The notes under the pieces were generated by a model. That model saw only the letters and a program-made list of their open reading frames with translations, had not been told where the DNA came from and ran no database searches. Made by a program: the position numbers and the translations under genes. DNA of 64,000 nt from a gamma proteobacterium symbiont of Stewartia floridana (GTDB taxonomy: Bacteria; Pseudomonadota; Gammaproteobacteria; Chromatiales; Chromatiaceae): NCBI GenBank assembly GCA_003676145.1, contig NAUB01000015.1:80753-144752 (forward strand), written 5' to 3'. This document shows positions 38,374 through 47,778 of the stretch, in pieces. Positions within the stretch are counted from its first letter, which is position 1; every line of letters begins with the position of its first letter.

Positions 38374-38554
38374 CGATTGGCGTGTTTCGCAAATAACAAC
38401 TACTGAGGCAAGTAGTACTTTACCCGAAAGTCCAAGCCATTTTTTGGCTGACCTCGTTGTGAAGTCCTCAAGCATCGTATGATGGAGGCTTACGAAGCCA
38501 CTTTTATACATCACCGATGGTAGTATCAAAACAATCATTTGAGAGGAAGAAAGC

Positions 38555-38905
38555 ATGACTAAATTTGCTAAAGTTCTGAGCATCGCTGCTCTTGTAGCTG
38601 CGTCTACCAGCGCCTCTGCCTGGTGGGGCGGTCCTGGCTATGGTAACCGCGGCTGGAACAATGACGGTTGGGGCGATGGTTGGGGTGATGGCTCCGGTGA
38701 TTTCAGCTTCGGCATGAGCGGTAACGCCCGTGGTTCCGGCTATGGCCGTGGTAACAACTACTACCGTGACTACTATGGCTACGGTCCTTATGGCTATGGC
38801 GCTCCTTACGGCTACGGTGCTCCTTATGGTGCTCCTTACGGCGCTCCATATGGCTATCCTGCGCCTCCAGCTGCAGCACCTGCACCAGCTGCACCGGCTC
38901 AATAA
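38555..38905 (+). CDS. Sulfur globule family protein
   Basis: 116 residues. A Sec signal peptide ([20 protein letters not shown]) ends at SASA, with cleavage expected before Trp23. The mature part is almost only Gly, Tyr, Pro, Ala, Asn and Trp, with tandem [17 protein letters not shown] near the end and a [12 protein letters not shown] tail. This is the make-up of Sgp proteins, the structural coat of periplasmic sulfur globules in Chromatiales. SD GAGAGGAAG precedes the ATG. It is monocistronic: own promoter region upstream, a strong terminator after it. Which Sgp subtype it is cannot be told. Confidence 0.9.
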   Translation: MTKFAKVLSIAALVAASTSASAWWGGPGYGNRGWNNDGWGDGWGDGSGDFSFGMSGNARGSGYGRGNNYYRDYYGYGPYGYGAPYGYGAPYGAPYGAPYGYPAPPAAAPAPAAPAQ

Positions 38906-38924
38906 GCCTACCCATGTGCAGAAA

Positions 38925-38952
38925 AGCCGGCCTTTTGGCCGGCTTTTTTTTT
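38925..38952 (+). terminator. Rho-independent terminator of the sulfur globule gene
   Basis: Arms AGCCGGCC and GGCCGGCT around TTTT, followed by a run of T (38944-38952). Begins 19 bases after the stop codon. Confidence 0.95.
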
Positions 38953-39014
38953 CTCACAAGGGCCCGGGATAGGGTTCCTGCAATGACCCAAAGTAATAAA
39001 AAAACTAAAACGAC

Positions 39015-39028
39015 TTGATCAACATCAA
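39015..39028. promoter_or_regulatory. fnr: Perfect FNR/ANR box
   Basis: TTGATCAACATCAA fits the consensus TTGAT-N4-ATCAA without mismatch. It lies about 285 bp before the fnr start and 110 bp after the globule gene, pointing to autoregulation of fnr. The gap 38906-39300 contains no gene; an A-rich stretch precedes the box. Confidence 0.75.
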
Positions 39029-39300
39029 GAATTTCTGGAAAAATAGGCCGGGTGCTGGTTCACAAAAAATAGAGAGACACGGATGTGGTCGTAGGATGGG
39101 GAGACAAGCTATCCGCTCCGACAGGCTGTATGTCGGGATGAGCGGTAGAAGTGGGCCCGGCGGTTAAAACATCAACCTCTGGGAGCTGTAACGCCATCGA
39201 GGAAAATGAGGTCATCTTGGAAAGGAAATGATACCCCTTACGCGTAAACCGTCTTTACCAAGCATTGACATCAAAGCACCCTGCATGCTGGAGCGATTAC

Positions 39301-40059
39301 TTGACTAGCAGAAAAGTTGTCTCATTTGAAAATATCAAGGTAGCCTGCAAGAACTGCAGTCTGGCCACCCTCTGTCTACCGATGGGACTGACACCGGACG
39401 ACGTGGAGCGTCTCGACAGCATCATCAAACGTGGGCGACCCTATCATCGTGGGGATCATCTCTACCGTGGCGGTGACAAGTTCCACAGCCTGCGGGTGAT
39501 CACCAGCGGCTCGGTAAAAACCTACAGCCCCAATGAAGATGGTGGAGAACAGGTCCTGGGCTTCCACCTTCCCGGTGAGCTGATCGGCCTGGATGCCATT
39601 CAGGATGATTGCCACACCTGCTCGGCGATTGCCCTTGAGACCACCGCAGTGTGCGAGATCCCCTTCTCCCAGCTGGAGTCCCTGAGCGCCATCATGCCCA
39701 GCCTGCAGCATCAGATGTACCGCCTGCTGAGCCGGGAGATCGGCCAGGATACGGAAATGCTGACCTTGCTGGGTAAAAAGAGTGCCGAAGAGCGCCTGGC
39801 CACCTTTCTGCTCAGTTTCTCGGAGCGATTCAAGCAACGGGGATTTTCAGCCAGCGACTTCTTTCTCAGTATGTCCCGCCATGAAATCGGCAACTATCTT
39901 GGCCTGGCCGTTGAAACAGTCAGCCGGCTGTTTACCCGTTTTCAGGATGAAAATCTGCTGAGGGTTGAGCGCAAACATGTTCAGCTGCTCGACATCCCCA
40001 GACTCTACGATATCGTGCAGGGCTGCGACAGCGCCAAATCGAGTCAATCCAGGGGCTGA
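39301..40059 (+). CDS. fnr: FNR-type oxygen-sensing regulator
   Basis: 252 residues from the TTG at 39301, chosen because GGAG lies nine bases upstream; a TTG at 39265 is the alternative. Cys16, Cys19 and Cys25 (ACKNCSLATLC) plus the central cysteine in DDCHTC supply the oxygen-labile [4Fe-4S] cluster. An effector domain follows, then the helix-turn-helix SRHEIGNYLGLAVETVSRLFTR, whose ETVSR reads TTGAT half-sites. It should switch genes under low oxygen. It lies next to the sulfur globule gene and has an FNR box in its own leader. Confidence 0.94.
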   Translation: MTSRKVVSFENIKVACKNCSLATLCLPMGLTPDDVERLDSIIKRGRPYHRGDHLYRGGDKFHSLRVITSGSVKTYSPNEDGGEQVLGFHLPGELIGLDAIQDDCHTCSAIALETTAVCEIPFSQLESLSAIMPSLQHQMYRLLSREIGQDTEMLTLLGKKSAEERLATFLLSFSERFKQRGFSASDFFLSMSRHEIGNYLGLAVETVSRLFTRFQDENLLRVERKHVQLLDIPRLYDIVQGCDSAKSSQSRG

Positions 40060-40071
40060 TCCATTATCACG

Positions 40072-40090
40072 AACAGCCGTTACGGCTGTT
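40072..40090. terminator. Hairpin between convergent fnr and dnaQ
   Basis: Arms AACAGCCG and CGGCTGTT with a TTA loop, overlapping the last codons of dnaQ and 12 bases after fnr. No long T-run follows on either strand, so terminator function is uncertain. Confidence 0.4.
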
Positions 40091-40787
40091 TGTGCCAGAT
40101 ACAGGCTTCGCCCATCGCTTCAAGCTGCCGCTGATGGGCTTCCAACTCGGACTCAACCGCCTGGATCACTTTGAGAGGCGGACGATCGGCGGCCAGACGA
40201 CGGATGTTGTCAGCCGCACTCTCCTCACCACCCTGCCGACCAAGCTCATCATCCAACACCAGCGCCCCCTGGCCGCCGGTCATCATCAGATAGACATCCG
40301 CAAGAATCTCCGCATCGAGTAGCGCTCCATGGAGCTCACGATGGGAGTTGTCGATATCGTAGCGTTTACACAGGGCATCGAGGCTGTTGCGCTGCCCGGG
40401 ATGCATCTTCTTGGCCATCACCAGGGTATCGGTAACCGCGCAAAGGGTGTCGATACGTTGGGGATCCTGCATCAGTTTCAACTCATGATCGAGGAATCCC
40501 ACATCAAACGGGGCGTTGTGGATGATCAGCTCGGCACCGCGCACATACGCCACGAAATCCTGGGCCACATCACAAAATTTCGGTTTATCGGCAAGAAACT
40601 CGTTGGTGATGCCATGCACCTCGATGGCCCCGGCATCGATCTCCCGCTCCGGCTGCAGAAACTGATGAAAATTGTTACCGGTCAGCCGCCTGTCCACCAG
40701 TTCGACACAGCCGATCTCAATGATCCTGTGGCCCTGTTCAGGTTCCAGACCGGTGGTTTCAGTATCGAGTACGATCTGACGCATCAT
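40080..40787 (-). CDS. dnaQ: DNA polymerase III epsilon subunit
   Basis: 235 residues with the DEDDh exonuclease motifs: LDTETTGLEPEQGHRIIEIG (Exo I), IIHNAPFDVGFLDHEL (Exo II), and the HGALLDAEILADVYL box (Exo III). It proofreads during replication. AGGAG precedes the ATG. It follows rnhA by two bases, the usual rnhA-dnaQ pair, here in the same direction. Confidence 0.96.
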   Translation of the reverse strand: MMRQIVLDTETTGLEPEQGHRIIEIGCVELVDRRLTGNNFHQFLQPEREIDAGAIEVHGITNEFLADKPKFCDVAQDFVAYVRGAELIIHNAPFDVGFLDHELKLMQDPQRIDTLCAVTDTLVMAKKMHPGQRNSLDALCKRYDIDNSHRELHGALLDAEILADVYLMMTGGQGALVLDDELGRQGGEESAADNIRRLAADRPPLKVIQAVESELEAHQRQLEAMGEACIWHKQP

Positions 40788-40789
40788 GA

Positions 40790-41224
40790 CTACAGCTCCT
40801 GAATGCCCTTGTTGGCCAACTGGTCCGCCAGCTCATTGCCGGGATGCCCCGCATGCCCCTTCACCCAGTGCCAATCCACCTGGTGTTTTTTAACCTCGCT
40901 GTCGAGAGCCTGCCACAGATCGGCATTTTTCACCGCCTTCCTGGCGGCCGTCTTCCAGCCATTCTTTTTCCAGTTGTGAATCCACTGGGTAATGCCGTTT
41001 TTGACATATTGGGAGTCGGTGGTCACCGCGACGCGACTGGATCGTTTCAGCTGCTGCAACCCCTTGATGACCGCCAGCAGTTCCATACGGTTATTGGTGG
41101 TGGTGGCCTCTCCCCCATAGAGATGCTTCTCATGATCGCCATAGCGCAACACCACGCCCCAACCGCCAGGCCCAGGGTTTCCCTTGCAGGCGCCGTCCGT
41201 AAAGAGTTCTACAAGCTGTGTCAT
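40790..41224 (-). CDS. rnhA: Ribonuclease HI
   Basis: 144 residues from the ATG at 41224; the frame runs 96 bases further upstream without family residues. Catalytic acids are in [37 protein letters not shown] and the last region [15 protein letters not shown]. It removes RNA from RNA-DNA hybrids. Part of the methyltransferase-rnhA-dnaQ run. Confidence 0.97.
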   Translation of the reverse strand: MTQLVELFTDGACKGNPGPGGWGVVLRYGDHEKHLYGGEATTTNNRMELLAVIKGLQQLKRSSRVAVTTDSQYVKNGITQWIHNWKKNGWKTAARKAVKNADLWQALDSEVKKHQVDWHWVKGHAGHPGNELADQLANKGIQEL

Positions 41225-41256
41225 CGAATTCTGCTGCAATCCATGGTAGGGGTAAT

Positions 41257-42018
41257 TCAGGTACCGTTTCTGATGGTGGGTTCGGCTGCAGTGGGAATGA
41301 CCCGCTTCTTGACCGTCCATTTCGGTCGGATCGGGGTGATCGTCACCACTCGCTTCACCGCCAGTATGATATACACACCACCAAAATTCGGATAGACCTT
41401 GTCACCGATCTGTTCCATAAACTGCAACTTCTGCATCACGCCCTGGCGCTGGATTGGAGGTCGGTAGTTGAGATACTGGATCTGCAGCAGATCGAAGCCC
41501 AGCAGCGCCAACCAATCGAGTACCCGCCGGCTGCTGAAAAAGTGGCCACACCAGGGAGGCGTGGAGGAGCGCATCTTGAGCAGCCTCACCCCACCCCACA
41601 GACTCCAGGGATTGAAACCACTCAGTAACAGCTTCCCCTCAGGTATCAGAACCCGCTCAACCTCGCGCAACACCTGATGCGGATCGAGGGAAAAATCGAG
41701 GGTGTGTGGCAGCAGCATCCCATCCACACTGTCGGTGGCAAAGGGCAGATGACTGGGATCAGCCAGTAATTGGCCCGGCTGCCCGGCGTTGCCGATCCCC
41801 ATCACCAGCCGGTTGCGGGCCGGGCTCGCCTGCAACAGTTCATCAGCCATCCCCAGATGACCGATCTGCACCAGATGGTAGCCGAACATGGCGGAGAGAT
41901 GGCGCTCAAGCGGGGGCCGCTCCTGGGCGACAAGATTCGCTCCAAGCTGGGTATCGAACCACTCCTGAATGTGATTCTGTTGGCAAGATCGCAGTTTTAG
42001 CCGCCTGTATTCTCTCAT
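41257..42018 (-). CDS. SAM-dependent methyltransferase (YafS-like)
   Basis: 253 residues, class I methyltransferase pattern: a glycine-bearing motif I position ([15 protein letters not shown], weak), [24 protein letters not shown] (motifs II/III) and [21 protein letters not shown]. It occupies the place of E. coli yafS next to rnhA. In many relatives gloB follows on the other side, but none is present here. Substrate unknown. Confidence 0.82.
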   Translation of the reverse strand: MREYRRLKLRSCQQNHIQEWFDTQLGANLVAQERPPLERHLSAMFGYHLVQIGHLGMADELLQASPARNRLVMGIGNAGQPGQLLADPSHLPFATDSVDGMLLPHTLDFSLDPHQVLREVERVLIPEGKLLLSGFNPWSLWGGVRLLKMRSSTPPWCGHFFSSRRVLDWLALLGFDLLQIQYLNYRPPIQRQGVMQKLQFMEQIGDKVYPNFGGVYIILAVKRVVTITPIRPKWTVKKRVIPTAAEPTIRNGT

Positions 42019-42450
42019 CTGTCAAGCTATCGGCTTTGCTACCGACACTACTGTCAGGTAATCTGTGTTTCTTTTTGAGCGCCGCTCTTAAACCTGGCGT
42101 GGTGGCATCCGATCCGATTGTCTATCAGTATGACACCACAACGAGGCGAATAAGCGGCCCTGGTTTGTGCAGGATTCAGGTGTAGCGTCTCATATTGCTA
42201 ACCGATGTCCCGGTGGCTGCCAGGTACAATAGAGTTCATGGCTGGGCCTGGATTGAGACAGTGGGCCAGCGGACCTTTATTTGGCAAATCAAGGATTTGC
42301 CGTGCAACCAAGCAGCCCCGCCCAGTGATATGTGTTGCCACGCGAAACGAGGCCGAAACGATCACAGATTGCAATATGCGGCCGTCTATCAGGAGTTCAC
42401 TACATGGAAATCATACACGGCTTTGGTTACATTTTCTTACAGTATTCGGT
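42019..42450. other. Gene-free region upstream of mltD
   Basis: 432 bp between the divergent methyltransferase and mltD. An open plus-strand frame continues mltD upstream to 42205, but its protein is basic, rare-residue-rich and lacks any membrane signal, so it is taken as non-coding. No gloB remnant and no clear promoter could be named. Confidence 0.5.
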
Positions 42451-44136
42451 ATGTCAAAGTCACGTAACAGATCGGCAACACTTCTCAGCAAGCCCTACCT
42501 GCTCGCAATGAATCTGATATTCACCTGTCTGTTGGCGGCCTGTCAGTCTCTGCCGAGTGGCAATCAGGAGACGTCACTGAGCGAGGTCCCTCTGGACAAC
42601 CTCTCCACAGAGACCGTGCAGACCCAACCCCTGGCCGGCAGTGAACAGGTAAAAGCGGAATCGATGCCGGAGGTGGCGGAACAGCTCTCCGAAGTGGTTG
42701 CCTCTCTGCCCGACCCGACCCCTGCGCATGCCTGGGACAGAATGCGGCAGAATTTCGCCCTCACCATCCCCAGCAACAGCCGCGTCGGCAAGGAATTGAG
42801 CTGGTACCAGAAACATCCGAAATATCTGCAACGTATCCAGGAGCGGGCCGCGCCGTTTCTGTTCTTCATCCTTGAAGAGATCGACAGACGGGATATTCCA
42901 GCAGAGATCGCCCTGTTACCGGCCGTTGAGAGCGCCTTTCAACCGTTTGCCTACTCCCCAGGCCGGGCAGCCGGCATCTGGCAGTTCATCCCCTCCACCG
43001 GACGCTATTTCGGCCTGAAACAGAACTGGTGGTACGACGGACGCCGGGATGTGGTCAGCTCGACCAACGCCGCACTCGACTACCTGCAGCGCCTCAACAA
43101 ACAGTTCGACGGTGACTGGGAACTGGCCCTGGCTGCCTATAACTCGGGTGCCGGCACCGTACGCAGCGCCATCAAGCGCAACCGTAAAAAGGGTAAACCG
43201 ACCGACTACTGGTCGCTGAAGCTGCCGGATGAGACCAGTGCCTATGTACCCCGCCTGCTCGCCCTGGCAAAGATCTTCAAGGACGCGGAAGCCTACGGCA
43301 TGCCTCTGGACCCGATCGCCGATGAGGCCTACTTCGCCACCGTGGATATCAAATCCCAGCTCGATCTGGCGCTGGCCGCCGAGATGGCGGATCTACCCAT
43401 TCAGGAGCTCTATCTGCTGAATGCGGGCTTCAACCGCTGGGCCACCGATCCGGACGGCCCGCATAAGCTGACCCTGCCCCTCGACCGGGTAGAACCGTTC
43501 AAACAGAAGCTCGCCGCCCTGCCCCAGGAGAAGCGGCTTACCTGGAAACGCTATAAAATCAAGTCGGGCGACTCTCTGAGTGTGATCGCCAGCCGACATG
43601 GCACCACCGCCAAACTCATCAGACAGGTCAACAAGCTGCGAGGCAATAAGATTCGCGCCGGCAAACACCTGCTGATTCCGGTCTCGAGCAAAAAGATCGA
43701 TCACTATGTCTATGCCCAGGACCAGCGCAAGGCGGCGATTCAAAACCGCTCCAGAAAAGGGCTCAAGAAACACTATCGGGTTCAATCCGGGGACAGCCTC
43801 TGGACCATCGCCAGAGCGCACAATGTGAGTTACAAAAAGCTCGCCGCCTGGAACGGCATGGCCCCTGGTGACCCGCTTAAAACGGGTCAGACCCTGGTCA
43901 TCTGGACCGCCCGCAGCCAGACCAGCGCCAGCACCTCCCTGCTGGATCTGCAACCCAGCGGCACCCAAAGCCGACTGCACTACAAAGTCAGACGGGGAGA
44001 CTCCCTCTCCAGAATCGCTCAAAGATTCAAGGTCTCGGTTGCGGACCTGAAGCGCTGGAACACCATAAAGGGTAAATATCTGCAGCCTGGTCAGCGGATC
44101 AAGCTCTACGTGGATGTCACCGAACAGACCCTGTAA
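42451..44136 (+). CDS. mltD: Membrane-bound lytic murein transglycosylase D, LysM-containing
   Basis: 561 residues from the ATG at 42451; an ATG at 42508 also gives a good lipoprotein signal (lipobox LLAAC). The SLT domain (ALLPAVESAFQPFAYSPGRA with catalytic Glu, GIWQFIPSTGRYFGL, LAAYNSGAGTVRSAI) spans about residues 120-260. Three LysM repeats follow: YKIKSGDSLSVIASRHGTT, YRVQSGDSLWTIARAHNVS and YKVRRGDSLSRIAQRFKVS. It cleaves peptidoglycan at the outer membrane inner face. Confidence 0.94.
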   Translation: MSKSRNRSATLLSKPYLLAMNLIFTCLLAACQSLPSGNQETSLSEVPLDNLSTETVQTQPLAGSEQVKAESMPEVAEQLSEVVASLPDPTPAHAWDRMRQNFALTIPSNSRVGKELSWYQKHPKYLQRIQERAAPFLFFILEEIDRRDIPAEIALLPAVESAFQPFAYSPGRAAGIWQFIPSTGRYFGLKQNWWYDGRRDVVSSTNAALDYLQRLNKQFDGDWELALAAYNSGAGTVRSAIKRNRKKGKPTDYWSLKLPDETSAYVPRLLALAKIFKDAEAYGMPLDPIADEAYFATVDIKSQLDLALAAEMADLPIQELYLLNAGFNRWATDPDGPHKLTLPLDRVEPFKQKLAALPQEKRLTWKRYKIKSGDSLSVIASRHGTTAKLIRQVNKLRGNKIRAGKHLLIPVSSKKIDHYVYAQDQRKAAIQNRSRKGLKKHYRVQSGDSLWTIARAHNVSYKKLAAWNGMAPGDPLKTGQTLVIWTARSQTSASTSLLDLQPSGTQSRLHYKVRRGDSLSRIAQRFKVSVADLKRWNTIKGKYLQPGQRIKLYVDVTEQTL

Positions 44137-44295
44137 GCCGGGCTGAAGCCGATGCGGATTGACCAATAACCCTTGGCAAAAGTGACCAGGGGGATATTGA
44201 TTCAGATCAAACAATCGCACTTCTTTTTTGACAGCTTACCGCTCCTGCCTGACCATCCCAGATTATAAATCCATGTCAGCAAGAGGGTTTTGATC

Positions 44296-44484
44296 ATGAG
44301 TGAGGATTGCCGACTGAGAGACGGGGCTGAACTCAATCTACCCGACGTTGAAAAAATCGCCCTGGCGCTGAAATCCCTATCGGTCTACTCGATGCTGGCC
44401 TATGAGCATGACGACGACCCGGAAGAGCTGGATGAGGTGGTACAGGAGGGATTGGATGCGATCAACCGGTTGTTCAACTGCTGA
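44296..44484 (+). CDS. Small acidic hypothetical protein (62 aa)
   Basis: 62 residues from the ATG at 44296, with AGAGGG eight bases upstream. Acidic (AYEHDDDPEELDEVVQEG), soluble, three cysteines at most. A single gene; its last 11 bases overlap the end of the small minus-strand ORF at 44474-44629. No family recognised. Confidence 0.65.
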   Translation: MSEDCRLRDGAELNLPDVEKIALALKSLSVYSMLAYEHDDDPEELDEVVQEGLDAINRLFNC

Positions 44485-44629
44485 CCAATCCTCTGAAAAG
44501 ATTCACCACGCTTCCAAGCAGATCGAAGAGATCATTCGAGCGTAGCTCGAGTGCCCGATTTTTATAGAACGCCAGATCAATCGAACCATCTTCCAGACGC
44601 CGTGGTAACGGATATGGATGGCCAATCAT
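44474..44629 (-). CDS. Small basic protein coupled to the tautomerase gene (51 aa)
   Basis: Open from ATG 44629 to TGA 44474-44476. The ATG overlaps the tautomerase stop (ATGA), so translation is probably coupled. The product starts MIGHPYPLPRRLEDGS and continues with an IDLAFYKNRALELRS segment and an amphipathic end. Codon use looks normal. I do not recognise the family; the IDxxFYxxRAxxLR pattern seems familiar from short proteins of other proteobacteria, but I cannot name them. Confidence 0.55.
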   Translation of the reverse strand: MIGHPYPLPRRLEDGSIDLAFYKNRALELRSNDLFDLLGSVVNLFRGLVSS

Positions 44630-45024
44630 GATTGGGCCTTTGTGCGCCGACGTTGGTCCTGGGTCAGCCCAGCATATCCCCAGTCGGTTGGCTCTATCTC
44701 CTGTATGACCACATAGCTTGCCTCCAGCAGAGCACCGAGCGTTGCATCCAGGAGTGAATAGGCCTCTCTGATCATCTGCTGCTTTTCATCCGCGCTGTTG
44801 GTGCCTGAAGTGATGAAGATCTCCATCAATGCCGATCTCTGCTGAGTGATGGCGTCACCTCCCACCGACCACTGCTGTGCCGGCAGTGAGCTGATCAGGA
44901 CCGCTGTTACCGGCAGCGCTTTTCCCAACACCCGATTGATCAGCCCGGTCACCTGCCTCTGAAGCATGGCGCAGGTATCGTTGGATAGGGGCTCACCGCT
45001 GTATTGAATCTTGATCACTGGCAT
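44626..45024 (-). CDS. Tautomerase-family (4-OT/MIF fold) protein
   Basis: 132 residues from the ATG at 45024 (AGGAG upstream). Removal of Met would expose Pro2 (MPVIKIQYSG), the catalytic base of the superfamily. SSLPAQQWSVGGDA and EIFITSGTNSADEKQQMIREAY match two-unit tautomerases of about 130 residues. The gene is divergent from a LysR regulator, which probably controls it. Substrate unknown. Confidence 0.85.
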   Translation of the reverse strand: MPVIKIQYSGEPLSNDTCAMLQRQVTGLINRVLGKALPVTAVLISSLPAQQWSVGGDAITQQRSALMEIFITSGTNSADEKQQMIREAYSLLDATLGALLEASYVVIQEIEPTDWGYAGLTQDQRRRTKAQS

Positions 45025-45129
45025 GTTGTTTCTCCTTCTGTCCATTTACCAGTCAAGATAGCCCGCTCAAATAGATAAATAAATTGAATCTTTTTTATAT
45101 TATTCATTTAGGATGCTAATCTATTTATT

Positions 45130-45981
45130 ATGCTCAACAACCTCGATATCGACCTGCTGAGAACCTTCGTCGCCATTGCGGACCTGGGCGGATTTGCCAA
45201 AGCCGGACGGCATCTGCACAAGACCCAGTCGGCCATCAGCCTGCAGATGAAGCGCCTGGAGGCGCAGAGTGGCTCGAAACTGTTTCGCAAGGCCGGCCGG
45301 CGACAGCTGCTCACCGAACCCGGTGAGTTACTGCTCAACTATGCACGGCGGATTCTTTCACTCAACGATGAGGCCGCCGCCGCACTGAGACCGATTCCCT
45401 TACAGGGGCAGATCCGCTTTGGGGTAACCCAGGATTTTGCCGATCGTGGGCTGGCTGCTGTACTGGCCCGGTTTGCCGATCATCACCCGGGGGTACGGCT
45501 CGACGTTCGGGTCAATCCGAGTTGTGAACTGAAACAGCAGATCGCCAAGGGCAAACTCGATCTTGCCGTGGCTTTTCAGGAGCGTGGTGATCGGGGTGAC
45601 TCACTGGGAAAACTCCAGCTCTCCTGGATTGTCCCTGAATCGTACAGTGAGCCCGATGATCAACCTTTGAAGCTGGTCCTGTTCGAACCCCCCTGTGTGT
45701 TTCGTGATCGGGTAATCAACGCGCTGGAGAAAGCATCGATGAGCTGGAGAGTCGTCTACACAAGCCCAAGTCTGCCTGGACTTCTGGCTGCCGTGGATGC
45801 CGGTTTGGGAGTTACCGCACGTCTCTCCAACAGACATAGAGCCCCTGCCACGGGTCTGCCGAAACTGCAACCGGTGGAACTGGCGGTCTACCGGAATCCT
45901 CAAACCACACCTGCCCCACTGGATGCCCTGGAGAAGATCACCAGAGCACACATCCAAAACAATCTTGAGGAGCTTGTTTAG
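45130..45981 (+). CDS. LysR-family transcriptional regulator
   Basis: 283 residues. An N-terminal winged helix (FVAIADLGGFAKAGRHLHKT with QSAISLQMKRLEAQ) and a periplasmic-binding-like effector domain (IRFGVTQDFADRGLAAVLAR...). The 105-bp, A/T-rich gap to the divergent tautomerase gene is the likely operator site. It ends at VYRNPQTTPAPLDALEKI, the usual LTTR end. Confidence 0.93.
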   Translation: MLNNLDIDLLRTFVAIADLGGFAKAGRHLHKTQSAISLQMKRLEAQSGSKLFRKAGRRQLLTEPGELLLNYARRILSLNDEAAAALRPIPLQGQIRFGVTQDFADRGLAAVLARFADHHPGVRLDVRVNPSCELKQQIAKGKLDLAVAFQERGDRGDSLGKLQLSWIVPESYSEPDDQPLKLVLFEPPCVFRDRVINALEKASMSWRVVYTSPSLPGLLAAVDAGLGVTARLSNRHRAPATGLPKLQPVELAVYRNPQTTPAPLDALEKITRAHIQNNLEELV

Positions 45982-46035
45982 GGCTGGTTTGATAAATCCT
46001 GCAAGCAGCAAGCTTAGGGTTGTCGAAGTGTCATT

Positions 46036-47778
46036 TCAGTGTCGAGTCAGCAACTGACAGACGCCTCCGGCGAGGCGTGGCTGCTCCGTCGCATACAGGT
46101 GCTCGGCCAAGTCATAGATCTGCCAGAATTTGAAGTTTTGATCCTCATAGGCATAGAGGGTGGTATACCAACCCTGCTGATCCGCTTCGACACTCAACCT
46201 GGCGGCGATACAGTTACGCTCAGGTCCAGGTGTGTTGAGATAACCACTCAGGGTCTGTATATCCCGGATGTATTCGCCGAACACCCGAAACGGCAACATC
46301 GACTGCAGTGCGGCCAGATCGTACTCCAGGGGGGTGCCAACCATGGCCTGGTTGAGTTGTTCCTGCCAGTAGTAAATCGCTTTCGGACTGTCCAGGGGAT
46401 CCTCCACTTCGAAGGGGTGTTCGTCCGGTGTGACAAACACCGAGGTGGTATAGACCTGGGGAATGCCGGCAATGCCCGGATAGGTCAATTCCACCAGATA
46501 GGCCGTCCATCCGGTTTCCGGTTTGGCGACGCTGACACGGTAATCCCCATCCTGCGTGGCGTCGATGATGCTTTCACGCCACGCCTGGTCACCCAGAGTC
46601 TGCTGGCGAAAGTCCCGGCCATCGGGATTATTCGCCTGCCAGAGTTTAGCCACCAGCGGGGTCTGGTCGCTGCTTACGATCAACTCGCCGGTTGTGCTCA
46701 GCTGCCACTCGATGACCGGTCTTGCAACCCCGTTGAGATGCATCTGATTCCAGGCAACCAGTCCCTGGATCATCTCCTCCAGTTTATTCTCAACCGAGTG
46801 GTTGGTGTTCGGCACGATACGCTGCAGCGTCTCACCCGGTATGTCATGGATATAGGCTTCCGAGGCATCCGGTAGAAAATACTCGTCACCGGTGGCACTG
46901 AGCAACAGATGGGGCATGGTCAGGGCCTGTTTGTAGCTGATCGGGTCGACCAGTTGCTGCAGCAGTTTGCCTTCCGGGGAGCGGATATTCTTCAGGATGC
47001 CGTTCTGTTCATAAACTGCCAGGGTATCGGAGTAGAATCCGTAGCTGTTGTAGTGGCGCTCGAACTGATCGGCCAGACGCAGCACATTGAACACTCCAGG
47101 CGCCACAGCAACCACCCGGGGATCGATCGCCGCCGTCAGCCAGGCGATGGCGCCATACTTGGAAAAACCGTTGACGATGAAATCATCCACCGCCAGCCCG
47201 AGGGAGTCGGCAACAAACGCCTGTGTCGCATCCATGGCACGAACACTGGCCTTGGTCATCGGCAGAAACGCCGACCAGGAGGGGTCACCGGTCTGCATAC
47301 TTTTTCGCCAGCTGTAGGCGACCAGCGCATCCTCCTCGAGTGGCTGATCCAGCTCCTTGAACTTCAATGGACGGCCAAGCACCTGACTGATGATGACCTG
47401 AATAGTGCCAGTTGCTGTCGCCAAAGGTAATAGCTGATCAAAGCTTTCAACAGAAGGTGGTGAATCGGTGGCCCCACCGCCGAGTATGGTCAGATTCACT
47501 GTGGTACTGCTTAATTGATGAGGCACGATGACCGTCAGCCAATGCTGCCAAAGTGTCGGTGTCACCTCCTCTTCGGAGCGCCAATTCTGCGAAATCAATT
47601 GCAGAGAGTAGACATCATAGGCCTCACCCGGATGCTCTTCGATCAACCGATAGGCGTAGGCCGGATCATCCTGATAGACATAATCTTTAAGTGGCGCCGA
47701 CGGCTCGGCATGCAGTAACCCGGCAAACAACAGAACCAGGCCGGCGACCAGTGCAGCCCGACGAAAGAGTCCATTCAT
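46036..47778 (-). CDS. PhoPQ-activated pathogenicity-related (PqaA-type) secreted hydrolase
   Basis: 580 residues. A Sec signal peptide (LVAGLVLLFAGLLHA) directs export. The alpha/beta-hydrolase core has the nucleophile elbow in FIVNGFSKYGAIAWL (Ser in GFSK), an aspartate in LLSATGDEYFLPD and a histidine in IVPNTNHSVENKL, so the triad looks complete. PqaA proteins are named after a Salmonella gene; their substrate is unclear. Nothing suggests virulence here. Single gene, convergent with the LysR gene. Confidence 0.85.
   Translation of the reverse strand: MNGLFRRAALVAGLVLLFAGLLHAEPSAPLKDYVYQDDPAYAYRLIEEHPGEAYDVYSLQLISQNWRSEEEVTPTLWQHWLTVIVPHQLSSTTVNLTILGGGATDSPPSVESFDQLLPLATATGTIQVIISQVLGRPLKFKELDQPLEEDALVAYSWRKSMQTGDPSWSAFLPMTKASVRAMDATQAFVADSLGLAVDDFIVNGFSKYGAIAWLTAAIDPRVVAVAPGVFNVLRLADQFERHYNSYGFYSDTLAVYEQNGILKNIRSPEGKLLQQLVDPISYKQALTMPHLLLSATGDEYFLPDASEAYIHDIPGETLQRIVPNTNHSVENKLEEMIQGLVAWNQMHLNGVARPVIEWQLSTTGELIVSSDQTPLVAKLWQANNPDGRDFRQQTLGDQAWRESIIDATQDGDYRVSVAKPETGWTAYLVELTYPGIAGIPQVYTTSVFVTPDEHPFEVEDPLDSPKAIYYWQEQLNQAMVGTPLEYDLAALQSMLPFRVFGEYIRDIQTLSGYLNTPGPERNCIAARLSVEADQQGWYTTLYAYEDQNFKFWQIYDLAEHLYATEQPRLAGGVCQLLTRH

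Noticed and set aside
42205..42450. 82-residue N-terminal extension of MltD
   Set aside because: It would bury the lipoprotein signal; starts at 42451 or 42508 give a proper lipobox.
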